Assembly: GCA_001766655.1 (NCBI GenBank)
Contig: MJCC01000025.1
Span: 123,584 to 187,583 of the forward strand
Direction of reading: 5' to 3'
DNA length: 64,000 bases
Origin: Phytomonas francai
Taxonomy: Eukaryota; Euglenozoa; Kinetoplastea; Trypanosomatida; Trypanosomatidae
The notes under the pieces are model-generated. The model saw only the letters and a list, made by a program, of their open reading frames with translations. It had not been told where the DNA came from and ran no database searches. Within the stretch, counting starts at the first letter, position 1. Every line of letters starts with the position of its first letter. Both the position numbers and the translations under genes were made by a program. Of the stretch, positions 21,201-27,645 are shown piece by piece.

Positions 21201-21380
21201 TCCTCTCAAGAAAAAGTACGGATCGGGGCGGAAACCGCGCTGACGACATTCGTTGAGAATATGCCGCGCCCAGTCGTCTACCGGCAGTAAAGGCTCACTT
21301 TCGGTTAAAATGTCAAAATCTTCTGAGGACGCAAGATACGCAGATGGTTTGAGCTGATCCACCATTGCTTTTGATCGCAT
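15261..21380 (-). CDS. USP48/UBP26-like ubiquitin-specific protease
   Basis: Cysteine deubiquitinase of the USP (C19) family; 2,039 aa. The Cys box is GLVNLGNTCYLGSTLMML, with the nucleophile at C289. QHDAQEFF follows at 451-458. A zinc-finger pair in the fingers region is C491/C494 and C533/C536, then DVLVLHLNRFEFNPRTMQWD, and the His box is YFGHYTYDG (H634), with the third-residue segment WLNFNDTKVS near 674-683. All are intact. The long tail carries three C-x-H-G-x-[IL] motifs near 928, 1270 and 1593, reminiscent of the tandem DUSP-type units of USP48. A ubiquitin-like region follows (about 1730-1940, ending LFELGIRNGDTLGVNL), then a C-terminal RanBP2/NZF-type zinc finger (CEVCTFVNADGMIICEMC, C-x2-C-x10-C-x2-C). 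Residues ~710-900 are a GC-rich low-complexity insert. The start is the ATG at 21380; another ATG follows five codons on. The USP assignment is certain, the USP48 subtype likely. Confidence 0.92.
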   Translation of the reverse strand: MRSKAMVDQLKPSAYLASSEDFDILTESEPLLPVDDWARHILNECRQRGFRPDPYFFLRGKQNNDVNNNNSPSNAREDPQTELGNPYEIPSPDLQQATPALDPPFPPPRTAAQNALSGEPFKLPPELLFSSYRLGMVCPHHPATMKSPNEEEGAKTGEEDEKILASPLERWGFGRQEHRLCALNPLCMVGLNGMRWSEAAIEDCVNFAMGGPPGELVRSPFFLPEAEAAALSFAASKHPDRGSDQRPSARELSPTDGAPLSAAVPGVWSTIPPDSPCLWRGLVNLGNTCYLGSTLMMLYAIAPLRRGVLAVAADDDRTRGQNTPCEGGSPCLPGPPPAAVPDKEDTSHNQGCCHHRRESNNHNGYRNSNNEGKANICGGEGGGLVEGASTAASPPTSVTEGSGAQEEARGRAVLLESTLPELFAQMAFSLNPRGADPSAFVKLLSLNVSEQHDAQEFFTLLIDWMSCHCGPRLREVVNKVFNGIILYDRRCRECRNSTKRAEDFRYLSLPVKPTLVESLEDFTKEEEVEGFACKVCERTTVAGSRQYLRSLPDVLVLHLNRFEFNPRTMQWDKLSMSVEFPKALDLTPYARRWEDNKASSTSPSASSARKVPTVYLYELRGVINHLGETAYFGHYTYDGKVSKYGQQETEDDDKLKATKTDVPPSSDEGVEACWLNFNDTKVSRESRYHAAQTSSKHAYMLIYHRVHVPPARSDPRAPSPPLSPSSPSSPSSASPPLPSFPVTVSATAAVTAASSGCSSGAASPASPASPPPAADPALARARAVAGSGSRTVAADAPSTAEFPAHLLRAVSRENEGVSRQQGATGARRGAIAAAMALWGAAARGIFRPPDGSPPAGGYVLPTPWVKLFGQCFLSRWTGFWKFGGEAGEGPGAADAPPPALFSTSADVGGVRWLHEIQEHPLEWYLPALYCPHGRIAPWADFKVLSPDDFARVIDFLRACAAICREMATAGPSSAPPAQKAEARSRARGSLLPPPSSSEASSSSTVAFDEAAPEGWRCFSIFASTSFSLAEMSFLELGEATCTVCAAGMAAAVVQLEREARRDEEALKSICKFVPSSSIAMDPTTNMLNNNHENPPTSGHTLINGTTTTNPNTSNASTTNAENTDPTDDSKAPPLMTRAGEEMVIVGARTINLWQAYSKFRHVLWDGVRKGGFTAVASLFLRPGLAMSCEYYNEERHALRQFCTEVSMIMNFPFEALEGAMKTEYEGRISEEKKCEAAAATGKGAKSEEETKSEEKSNCVFGMLDLLLCVHGALRPDVEVHMVPSSTRAYWLRRMGGLFREFLFWSRDSIPAFQAKVDSPAVVEFLYLPYLPYQTTPVCEKCSAIAAASSAALHQRLELWERLPTVYAASEDITKVSPASTSESVSPSLPSSSLLDGHPNRLLLKKDIETEYREYLTQWRAEQAGRIRAQEAVMQEIQRAFMKQQQSDAEWAAMTRSKGRRRRKNAPSSPRSLPPSLSDAKTRTGESEKGEKGEKAKEQIEETKGKEGGNSPEDLREQLAAAKRVLRQVKEEKAPPYGATYGCLPSWWVMRWRKLKPIVSMYKKEEENDFPSFDFDMDFLQLRWHHFSSFFCTHGKLLMQLNWLNPMDEFWKGARGKQPAALWYGPAVLNLSSNAFTQGEEEKAFLKTLDQLGLTQNDLLPSSWLPPLLALPMAEYEEILLSYGTHELKVARGENEEEERGDRSVKRILLRERNGVRELFPPPCEMCCCTLVKDFDDITNQFSNGMLYLNFHIRKSKRLFYDATDILQAKDWDVGVGIHHTTTLAELREIICERLAKKHGWKVPAKELDILRGRRPLRVKRELLSNIQQTGETSEASEEEKGKGSAVNSRDSLAADSSRARDQLAEEASSSPPPLPPQQRTTSDPSTFARSSLEGFTLFELGIRNGDTLGVNLTTATAVRCQNAPDNDDGGREGGSSQRPCDGYLLEAGPRADSAATFAKTRLQSSVNGSPCGASDANNGNNNGSNNGSAAMPSRAGDSGNRPDTFSETSPTGISCEVCTFVNADGMIICEMCESPLPLG

Positions 21381-21729
21381 GAATTATTTCACCCACTCAT
21401 AAAGTAATAAAAATAAAATCGGAAGGTAAATGAACTTTTTCCTCGGTGTGGATAGTGAAAAAAAGGATACTACTAACTTTAAACGTTAATATAAGTATAT
21501 AAGACTTTAAAAATAAAAAATTGAAGAAAAAGGATTAGGTGCACTTTCATAGATAAAGTGATAGGCATACACATATATGTGCAATTCAGGAATTTATACG
21601 CGACACTAATAGATTCACTTACATTTGGCTTAGGGAATACAGTTAGCTACCCAGATATATATATATATATATTCGCTGCGCACTGATAAAACCCTCTTAA
21701 ATAACAATAGGATACCAATAGAGATGTTG
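21381..21729. other. Intergenic region with an AT run
   Basis: A 349-bp AT-rich spacer with an (AT)9 run at 21655-21672. It holds the 5' region of the USP gene. No coding frame is seen. Confidence 0.5.
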
Positions 21730-23520
21730 CTAGTACAATAAGGTCAAGAGTGGGTATTGATCGGAAAGTGAGAATGTCACCTTGTGCGGTGAAGAGTCCG
21801 TCGACTCGCCGCTCCATTCCCCCTTGACCTCAATCTTCTCCGCGGAAGACGCCTCGCCAGGGTCGTTCGAGGTGTTCAGCTCCCCTCCCTTCATCTCCGT
21901 TGTGTCTGAACCCTCCTGCGTTTTTTGGAGGCAATTTCCTCTAGAAGAAAAATAAGGAGGAGAAGAGGGATGCTGGGCAGGATGCCACGCCGCCTCCAGA
22001 GGCCCGACCTCCACCTCTACCAGTGGCCGCAGCACCACAACACGACAGCGGCGCCCGCGCGGAAACCCGCCGAAACGGCGATTCCCCCACGTCTGCGAGC
22101 GAAGAAAACACCGCTGAAACCTCCCCGCGACCTCTGGCACACCAAGCGTCGACGATAATGAAGAAAAAGGACCCCCACCCTGCCCTCGCCGTAAGTCCAG
22201 CTCACGCTGAAGCCCCAACCAGCGATCCGTCTCAAGACCCTCACATGATGTGGGAGTAGAAGAAGGGGAAGAGAAAGAAGAGTAAAAGGCATTTGGCAGT
22301 CTCCACGAGCCATCCTCCGCGCTCCGCGAGGCTAGCGGGATAGCCACTCCCGCCCCCGCATCCGCCGACGCCACGACCGTTGAGGAATCATTGTGGTGAT
22401 CCGCCTCCTTATCGCGAGGCTTTTTCCGCGCGGCGGCAGATAACCTCGCGGAGGCCGCCACCCCCGCTGTAGGGACGAAGTAGTAGTAATTCGTCTCGCG
22501 ATCTCGCCAGTGCGAATAAAAAGTGTTCGTCGTGCGTTCCTCCGTCGGTGGCGCCCCGGCAACCTCCCACGCGTCCTCGTAGCCTTTCAGCCCCTCTGAC
22601 TTGCCCATGAAAACGTTTCCGACAAGAAGATCCGGCCGCGCTGTGCGTGCGATGAAGTCGAGGGCGATCTCCCGATGTGCGTCGAGCTGTCCTTCCGCAC
22701 GGAGTCTGCCTCCCTTCTCCCCCCCCCCGCCGGTGGCGTGCGTTAAAGTAAACGCGCTCCCCTCAGCACTCACTGCCGCAGTCGTGAGCATGCGACCCCC
22801 CACAGCGAGGCTCTTCCCGCGGTAAGATAGATCCACATTCGTGAGAACGCAGACGGCGTCGCCGGCGGAAAGCCCCACCGTGAGCCCAACAGCCGCCGGC
22901 ATCAGACGTGCCGCCCACGGCGAGGACTCCCGCACGAAGATCTGCAGCTCGCCGTTTTGGCCATTCCGTGCCACCCCCACGAGGACGTAGCGCACCGACG
23001 CGGAAACCCCGTGGCTGTATGCAACTTCCTCAACTTTCTCCGCTTTTTCCCCGTTTTCCTCAACTGTTCCCTTCATATCCTCAGCCAGGGAGGACAGGCC
23101 CTGGGGCCCCCGCCATCGCGCCAGCTTATCCACGCTTCGGATAGCGGAAAGCGCGGCGGGCTGGAGGCCCTCGCTCGGAGTAAACTCCTCACCGCCAGCG
23201 CAGAGGGCCTCCGCAAGAGCCGGAGTGGAGTCCTGCAGGGCGACAACGTCAGCAGCCGCGGCGTGGACGGCCTCGACGATCAACGGGATCCTCCGAGCAA
23301 AGTCGAGGCGGCGGCGGCATCCACCCCACGAGCGTCCGGTCCCATCAACGGCCCAGGAAAGGACGGCGAGGGAGGGCGCTAACGAGGCTGGCGGACGGCG
23401 GGGAGGGGTGGATAAAAGAACGCGTGAAGACTTCCCCCGAAAAGCACCCGCTGCTGCAAAAGCGAAGGGAATGAAAGAGGTAAAACGACGTATCAGACAC
23501 CTTGACGTGCTTGGTCGCAT
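21730..23520 (-). CDS. Degenerate endonuclease/exonuclease/phosphatase-family protein with a mitochondrial-type N-terminus
   Basis: The 596-aa product keeps the order of an EEP fold (TDP2-like) but has lost its catalytic residues. LAVLSWAVDG has Ala where EEP enzymes have the motif Asn (WNV/WNI). DVVALQDS has Asp for the metal-binding Glu of LQE. DLLVGNVFMG stands where GD-x-N is expected, followed by a TDP2-like GYEDAWEVAG...TNTFYSHW segment. The C-terminal SDQYPLL replaces SDH. The N-terminus (MRPSTSRCLIRRF, then Ser/Arg/Pro-rich to about residue 50) resembles a mitochondrial import signal. The start is the ATG at 23520; the frame continues 22 codons upstream, also hydrophobic, to a GTG. 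It may be a pseudoenzyme with a binding role, or my motif alignment may be off. Its function is unknown. Confidence 0.75.
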   Translation of the reverse strand: MRPSTSRCLIRRFTSFIPFAFAAAGAFRGKSSRVLLSTPPRRPPASLAPSLAVLSWAVDGTGRSWGGCRRRLDFARRIPLIVEAVHAAAADVVALQDSTPALAEALCAGGEEFTPSEGLQPAALSAIRSVDKLARWRGPQGLSSLAEDMKGTVEENGEKAEKVEEVAYSHGVSASVRYVLVGVARNGQNGELQIFVRESSPWAARLMPAAVGLTVGLSAGDAVCVLTNVDLSYRGKSLAVGGRMLTTAAVSAEGSAFTLTHATGGGGEKGGRLRAEGQLDAHREIALDFIARTARPDLLVGNVFMGKSEGLKGYEDAWEVAGAPPTEERTTNTFYSHWRDRETNYYYFVPTAGVAASARLSAAARKKPRDKEADHHNDSSTVVASADAGAGVAIPLASRSAEDGSWRLPNAFYSSFSSPSSTPTSCEGLETDRWLGLQRELDLRRGQGGGPFSSLSSTLGVPEVAGRFQRCFLRSQTWGNRRFGGFPRGRRCRVVVLRPLVEVEVGPLEAAWHPAQHPSSPPYFSSRGNCLQKTQEGSDTTEMKGGELNTSNDPGEASSAEKIEVKGEWSGESTDSSPHKVTFSLSDQYPLLTLLY

Positions 23521-24120
23521 GAAATGCAAAAGGAGAAGGGAAAAAGCAACGTTGCGCCTCTGTAGTAGGGATCGCAACTGCCACACCTCACACAGTGCAC
23601 AATGCCGTCGTCACAGTTTTCTTTTTTGCCGAGGGAAGCGGATTTTCCCAGTAATAATAGCTAAAATGATTAATATAAAAAGGCACTCACCAAATTGCAC
23701 AAACAGTTGAATATCAGATAAAAGCAAAAAAATGGAAAAATGTAAAGATAAAGTTATGTTCGACACAAGTAAACCTTGGGAATACATATCTTTAAGAATA
23801 ATGGAAACTAAAATAAATTCGTCCTCTTTTGCGTCATACCGGGGTAACTAAATTCACAGGTGCAAACGCACACACCTGTATTATCAGAAAAGAAGCGTGG
23901 TTGAAGAAACTTTTGATCTCTTTAATTCAACTTCCCAAAGGAGTTAAAGGAACTCAATGCAATCACACTCAGAAGACAAAAAGGCGAAAAGAAGAACAGA
24001 AATCCATAAATAGCGATTTTGGTAGAATTCAAATGTGGCAGAAATAATTAAAAGAGAAAGTTACTCTAGCATGGTGTAATGCCTAAAATTACAGCCTCAG
24101 GAGTATCAAGGAGATGAAAG
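23521..24120. other. Intergenic region left of the transaldolase repeat
   Basis: It holds the 5' region of the EEP-like gene and AT-rich sequence up to the edge of repeat unit 1. No supported gene is seen. Confidence 0.5.
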
Positions 24121-24166
24121 ACCAGGAGTGCTTCGAGGTAGCAGCTGCCCCAAGCGGTGGGCCCTT

Positions 24167-24436
24167 TTAAGCCGTGCCAATCTCCACGCAAACAGACCGA
24201 GTGACTCGCCTAATGCAGTGGCGGGATGCATCGCACGAATTAGACCGCCATAGAAACGGAAAGATGCGCGCTGATGGGGACACAATTAGGGAGGTCTTCC
24301 CGCATCCAGACACGCCGATCACCCCCCAGCTGCGTTGAGAACGCGCCTGTGCTAGCCCCGCCATGCGTAATGTACAGCTCAGATTGAATGCGGGCGAATT
24401 CAGCCGCTTTGCCTGCACCACGCGCTTCGGTGTCAT
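24167..24436 (-). CDS. Possible 89-aa open frame in the GC-rich block of repeat unit 1
   Basis: An ATG at 24436 opens 89 codons; the frame is identical at protein level in repeat unit 2. It contains GVSGCGKTS, which matches a P-loop pattern, but the product is far too short for a P-loop NTPase and no second NTPase motif is present. The ~300-bp block around it is GC-rich, and the other two minus-strand frames are also largely open, so the frame may be a by-product of composition. It may instead be part of the transaldolase 3'UTR or a relic of another sequence. Confidence 0.2.
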   Translation of the reverse strand: MTPKRVVQAKRLNSPAFNLSCTLRMAGLAQARSQRSWGVIGVSGCGKTSLIVSPSARIFPFLWRSNSCDASRHCIRRVTRSVCVEIGTA

Positions 24437-24773
24437 TTCGCTATGGACGCGTCCACCCTTTAGGCATATTCGACCCCCTCCATTTCGTGAACCATACTGA
24501 AATCCTCGCTAACTTTGTGATATACCCTTTAATGAACATGTGGTATGACGGAATGGGGGGGGAAAAGGCATGGATACGCTGCACACCATCAACACCCATG
24601 GGCAACACCAAGAGTCACAATGCAGACATGCACACGCATGCACACATATATAGAGATGAATTATGGGTACATATGATTCTGTGGGAAAAACAGAGGAAAG
24701 GTTTCCAGAAGAAACAAACACAATCATAATTAAAACTGAGAAAAGTTAAACTGAAAACAATTAAAATTTACCG

Positions 24774-25067
24774 CTAAAAAACAGATATGGGATATAATAG
24801 CTTCAAATATTTCGGATTTTTACTTTTACTGTTCACATTTGCTGTTATCAAGATTGTAACCCTGCCGTTCTCATGCAAGGTCCCATCTTCATGCTTTCCA
24901 ATAAATGGCTCGATAACGGCATAAGATTTTGATCCCCGCGTTTCATGGGCGTGAATCTCCACCAAACCAATAAATGTAGAGCCATTAAAATGCTGAGAAA
25001 TGGATGAAAATTTATCCCTTACATAAATGAAACTATTTTTCCCCAGATACGCAACTAATTGCTTCTG
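24774..25067 (-). other. Orphan 97-codon open frame without ATG, directly after a splice-acceptor-like site (unit 1)
   Basis: Starting right after a T13-GA stretch, the minus strand reads CAG then 96 more sense codons before TAG at 24774. The product looks protein-like and strand-rich, with segments such as NSFIYVRDKFSSISQHFNGS, GLVEIHAHETRGSKSYAVIE and GRVTILITANVNSKSKNP. No ATG occurs in the frame and a TGA closes it on the 5' side. The second repeat unit keeps the same frame with two synonymous and one replacement change before the tails diverge. I do not recognise the family. It may be the C-terminal relic of a lost gene or a frame using a non-ATG start. Confidence 0.35.
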
Positions 25068-25082
25068 TCAAAAAAAAAAAAA
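25065..25082 (-). promoter_or_regulatory. Splice-acceptor-like site downstream of the intact transaldolase
   Basis: The minus strand reads T13 then GACAG, a strong pyrimidine tract plus CAG, about 42 nt past the transaldolase stop codon. The same site occurs in unit 2 at 27587-27604. It would place a trans-splice site right in front of the orphan open frame, or it may help set the transaldolase polyadenylation site. Confidence 0.4.
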
Positions 25083-25123
25083 GATAACAATAGAAATGTA
25101 TTACATCTATTTGCTTCTGCCCC

Positions 25124-26161
25124 TTACAGATGAGGAGCAGCGAGTCTTGCCCTACCCTCCCTAGGCGCATTCAGCTTACAGAGCATCAAATGATACACCT
25201 TCTCAGAATCCTTAACAAAGTTACGAATCCCCTCGGCGAGTTTCTCCACGGCCATGGGATTCTCGTTGTGTAAGTACAGGAAATCCGCCTGCGTGAGCGT
25301 CGCCAATTTCTCAATCTTCTCATGTGGACGAGAGGGGTCAAGCTTCCGCACCACCGGCTCTTTCGAAAGCTCGAGCTCCCTCAGTAAGTTCGGAGATATC
25401 GTGAGCTTATCACACCCCGCAAGCTCCAGAACTTCGTCTTTATTCCGGAAAGAGGCCCCCATCACCACGGTCTTGTAACCGTGCTGCTTATAGTAGTCGT
25501 AAATATATCGCACGGAAATCACGCCGGGGTCCTGCGCACCGACGAACTGCCCAATCTTCTCGGGGGCGTTCTTCTTATGCCAGTCCAAGATGCGCCCTAC
25601 AAAAGGAGAAATCAGTGAAACGCCCGCCTGCGCACACGCAACCGCCTGCGCAAACGAGAAGAGCAGTGTGAGGTTGCAGTTGATGTTGAGTTTCTCGAGT
25701 TCCTCGGCGGCGCGAACTCCCTCCCAGGTGGCGGGGACCTTCACGTAGATGCGGTCGGCCGGCGTACCGGCGTCGTTGAATAAACGCATCAACAGCTTTC
25801 CCTTCTCCACCATCACCTTCGTGTCAAAGGAATACTTGGGGTCGATTTCAACACTCACTCGCCCATGTATAATCTTCAAAATCTCCAGCCCAAACATCAC
25901 CGCAAGTTTAGAGACAGCCAACTCCAGTATATTAACTTTCTCAGAGCCCCCCAAGTATTCAGAGTACTTCCTGTGGTTAACCTTCGCAAAGGCGATCGCC
26001 TCCTCCATGAACGAGGCATACTTGGGAATCTGGGACGCAGCCAAAATAAGTGAGGGATTCGTTGTAGCGTCCTCGGGTTGGAGATTCTTCATTAAGTTGA
26101 AGTCTGCAGTGTCTGCTGCAATTGTGGTGAATCTCTTGAGTTGCTCCAACTGGCTCGACAT
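25124..26161 (-). CDS. TAL: Transaldolase (intact copy)
   Basis: Transaldolase moves a dihydroxyacetone unit between sugar phosphates (sedoheptulose 7-phosphate and glyceraldehyde 3-phosphate to erythrose 4-phosphate and fructose 6-phosphate) in the non-oxidative pentose-phosphate pathway. The 345-aa product matches the class I TalB/TALDO1 type along its full length. D17 lies in AADTAD, T33 and N35 in DATTNPSLIL, and E105 in RVSVEIDP. The Schiff-base lysine is K141 in [11 protein letters not shown], followed by [13 protein letters not shown] and [13 protein letters not shown]. All active-site residues are present. The C-terminus is Pro-His-Leu, at best a weak glycosomal PTS1, so cytosol or glycosome is open. 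The ATG at 26161 is clear. It is the downstream member of a tandem pair; the other copy is broken. Confidence 0.97.
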   Translation of the reverse strand: MSSQLEQLKRFTTIAADTADFNLMKNLQPEDATTNPSLILAASQIPKYASFMEEAIAFAKVNHRKYSEYLGGSEKVNILELAVSKLAVMFGLEILKIIHGRVSVEIDPKYSFDTKVMVEKGKLLMRLFNDAGTPADRIYVKVPATWEGVRAAEELEKLNINCNLTLLFSFAQAVACAQAGVSLISPFVGRILDWHKKNAPEKIGQFVGAQDPGVISVRYIYDYYKQHGYKTVVMGASFRNKDEVLELAGCDKLTISPNLLRELELSKEPVVRKLDPSRPHEKIEKLATLTQADFLYLHNENPMAVEKLAEGIRNFVKDSEKVYHLMLCKLNAPREGRARLAAPHL

Positions 26162-26597
26162 GATGTCTTATCGACTTCTGGTTTGGGGCCTCCACGGTTA
26201 TATGCGTATGTGTGTGAAAGAGAGTGTCTTTTGTGATACAAATGCTCGACTACACGTCGACCGGTGCTGCGCTGACGGAATGAGTAAATGTGTGTGAATA
26301 CACAAGTCTAAACCTAGTGGAAAGTTAACGCTTGAATGATAAAAGTGAATCTACGTGGAGAAACACAGACGGTAAAGGAAGGAGACGACAAAGGAGTAAG
26401 ATTCGCACCTCACAATATAGATCCAACGCAACTCATGCATTCAATCGCGGCAGCAACCCACAACTGCTTAACCGGGTTCCCATTCCCCTTGCTACCTTCC
26501 TGTTGGGAAAACTCCTCCTCGAGTTTTAATCGCCAAGCGCATAGCTTGGGGACCTACTAAAAATCTGACCAACGTGCTAGCAAGACTTCATTTCGCC
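26162..26597. other. 5' region of the intact transaldolase and spacer between repeat units
   Basis: It covers the rightmost 400 bp of repeat unit 1 plus the 34-bp non-repeated spacer at 26564-26597. The minus strand just upstream of the transaldolase ATG is pyrimidine-rich (near 26205-26225) with AG dinucleotides close to the start. A 74-codon plus-strand frame at 26336-26560 is also kept in unit 2 but looks like a by-product of the duplication. Confidence 0.5.
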
Positions 26598-26643
26598 ACC
26601 AGGAGTGCTTCGAGGTAGCAGCTGCCCCAAGCGGTGGGCCCTT

Positions 26644-26913
26644 TTAAGCCGTGCCAATCTCCACGCAAACAGACCGAGTGACTCGCCTAATGCAGTGGCG
26701 GGATGCATCGCACGAATTAGACCGCCATAGAAACGGAAAGATGCGCGCTGATGGGGACACAATTAGGGAGGTCTTCCCGCATCCAGACACGCCGATCACC
26801 CCCCAGCTGCGTTGAGAACGCGCCTGTGCTAGCCCCGCCATGCGTAATGTACAGCTCAGATTGAATGCGGGCGAATTCAGCCGCTTTGCCTGCACCACGC
26901 GCTTCGGTGTCAT
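26644..26913 (-). CDS. Possible 89-aa open frame in the GC-rich block of repeat unit 2
   Basis: Same 89-codon frame as at 24167-24436, with no amino-acid difference. The block is about 300 bp, clearly richer in GC than the spacer around it, and free of changes between the units. Whether it is coding, a UTR element or a relic cannot be told from the sequence. Confidence 0.2.
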   Translation of the reverse strand: MTPKRVVQAKRLNSPAFNLSCTLRMAGLAQARSQRSWGVIGVSGCGKTSLIVSPSARIFPFLWRSNSCDASRHCIRRVTRSVCVEIGTA

Positions 26914-27226
26914 TTCGCTATGGACGCGTCCACCCTTTAGGCATATTCGACCCCCTCCATTTCGTGAACCATACTGAAATCCTCGCTAACTTTGTGATAT
27001 ACCCTTTAATGAACATGTGGTATGACGGAATGGGGGGGGAAAAGGCATGGATACGCTGCACACCATCAACACCCATGGGCAACACCAAGAGTCACAATGC
27101 AGACATGCACACGCATGCGCACATATATAGAGATGAATTATGGGTACATATGATTCTGTGGGAAAAACAGAGGAAAGGTTTCCAGAAGAAACGAACACAT
27201 AAACAAGTAAAACTGAGAACAAATAA

Positions 27227-27281
27227 AATTAATAAAAATTAACAAAAATTAACAAAAATTAATAAAAATTAATAAAAATAA
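27227..27281. repeat. Short AT-rich tandem array unique to unit 2
   Basis: About five copies of a roughly 10-bp motif (AATTAAYAAA type). Unit 1 has unrelated sequence at this place. Confidence 0.85.
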
Positions 27282-27310
27282 GAAGAGCTTTAGTGTTCCA
27301 AAACACTTAG

Positions 27311-27589
27311 TTAATGTATTACTTTCACATATTTCGGATTTTTGCTTTTGCTGTTCACATTTGCTGTTATCAAGATTGTAACCCTGCCGTTCTCATGCAA
27401 GGTCCCATCTTCATGCTTTCCAATAAATGGCTCGATAACGGCATAAGATTTTGATCCCCGCGTTTCATGGGCGTGAATCTCCACCAAACCAATAAATGCA
27501 GAGCCATTAAAATGCTGAGAAATGGATGAAAATTTATCCCTTACATAAATGAAACTATTTTTCCCCAGATACGCAACTAATTGCTTCTG
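27311..27589 (-). other. Orphan open frame without ATG, unit 2 copy (92 codons)
   Basis: Same frame as at 24774-25067 and again directly after a T13-GACAG site. It is identical over about 87 codons except for one Thr to Ala change and two synonymous Ser codons, then ends in a different short tail (KYVKVIH and a TAA stop). The frame survived although the following DNA was replaced. Confidence 0.35.
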
Positions 27590-27645
27590 TCAAAAAAAAA
27601 AAAAGATAACAATAGAAATGTATTACATCTATTTGCTTCTGCCCC

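Larger units (their letters stand above)
24121..26563. repeat. Tandem duplication, unit 1 (2,443 bp) with intact transaldolase
   Basis: The unit runs from the ACCAGGAGTG at 24121 to CTACTAAAAA at 26563 and is repeated directly at 26598-29086 after a 34-bp spacer. Outside two divergent blocks I count only about eight to ten differences in the roughly 1.9 kb I compared. The unit contains the whole transaldolase gene, about 400 bp of 5' sequence and 1 kb of 3' sequence. A short inverted repeat (CCAAGC-GCATA-GCTTGG, 26533-26549) lies near its right end. Confidence 0.95.

Noticed and set aside
24350..24390. P-loop NTPase suggested by GVSGCGKTS
   Set aside because: An 89-aa frame cannot hold the fold, Walker B is absent and alternative frames are equally open, so the motif alone is not evidence of an NTPase.
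25065..25200. Cis intron linking the transaldolase 3' end to the orphan frame
   Set aside because: The acceptor T13-GACAG fits, but no GT donor in the matching phase exists near the transaldolase C-terminus; GTAAGC and other candidates give immediate stops.
26336..26560. 74-codon plus-strand frame, also present in repeat unit 2 at 28859-29083
   Set aside because: Its conservation only reflects the recent duplication; it lies antisense in the transaldolase leader and its changes between units are mostly replacements.
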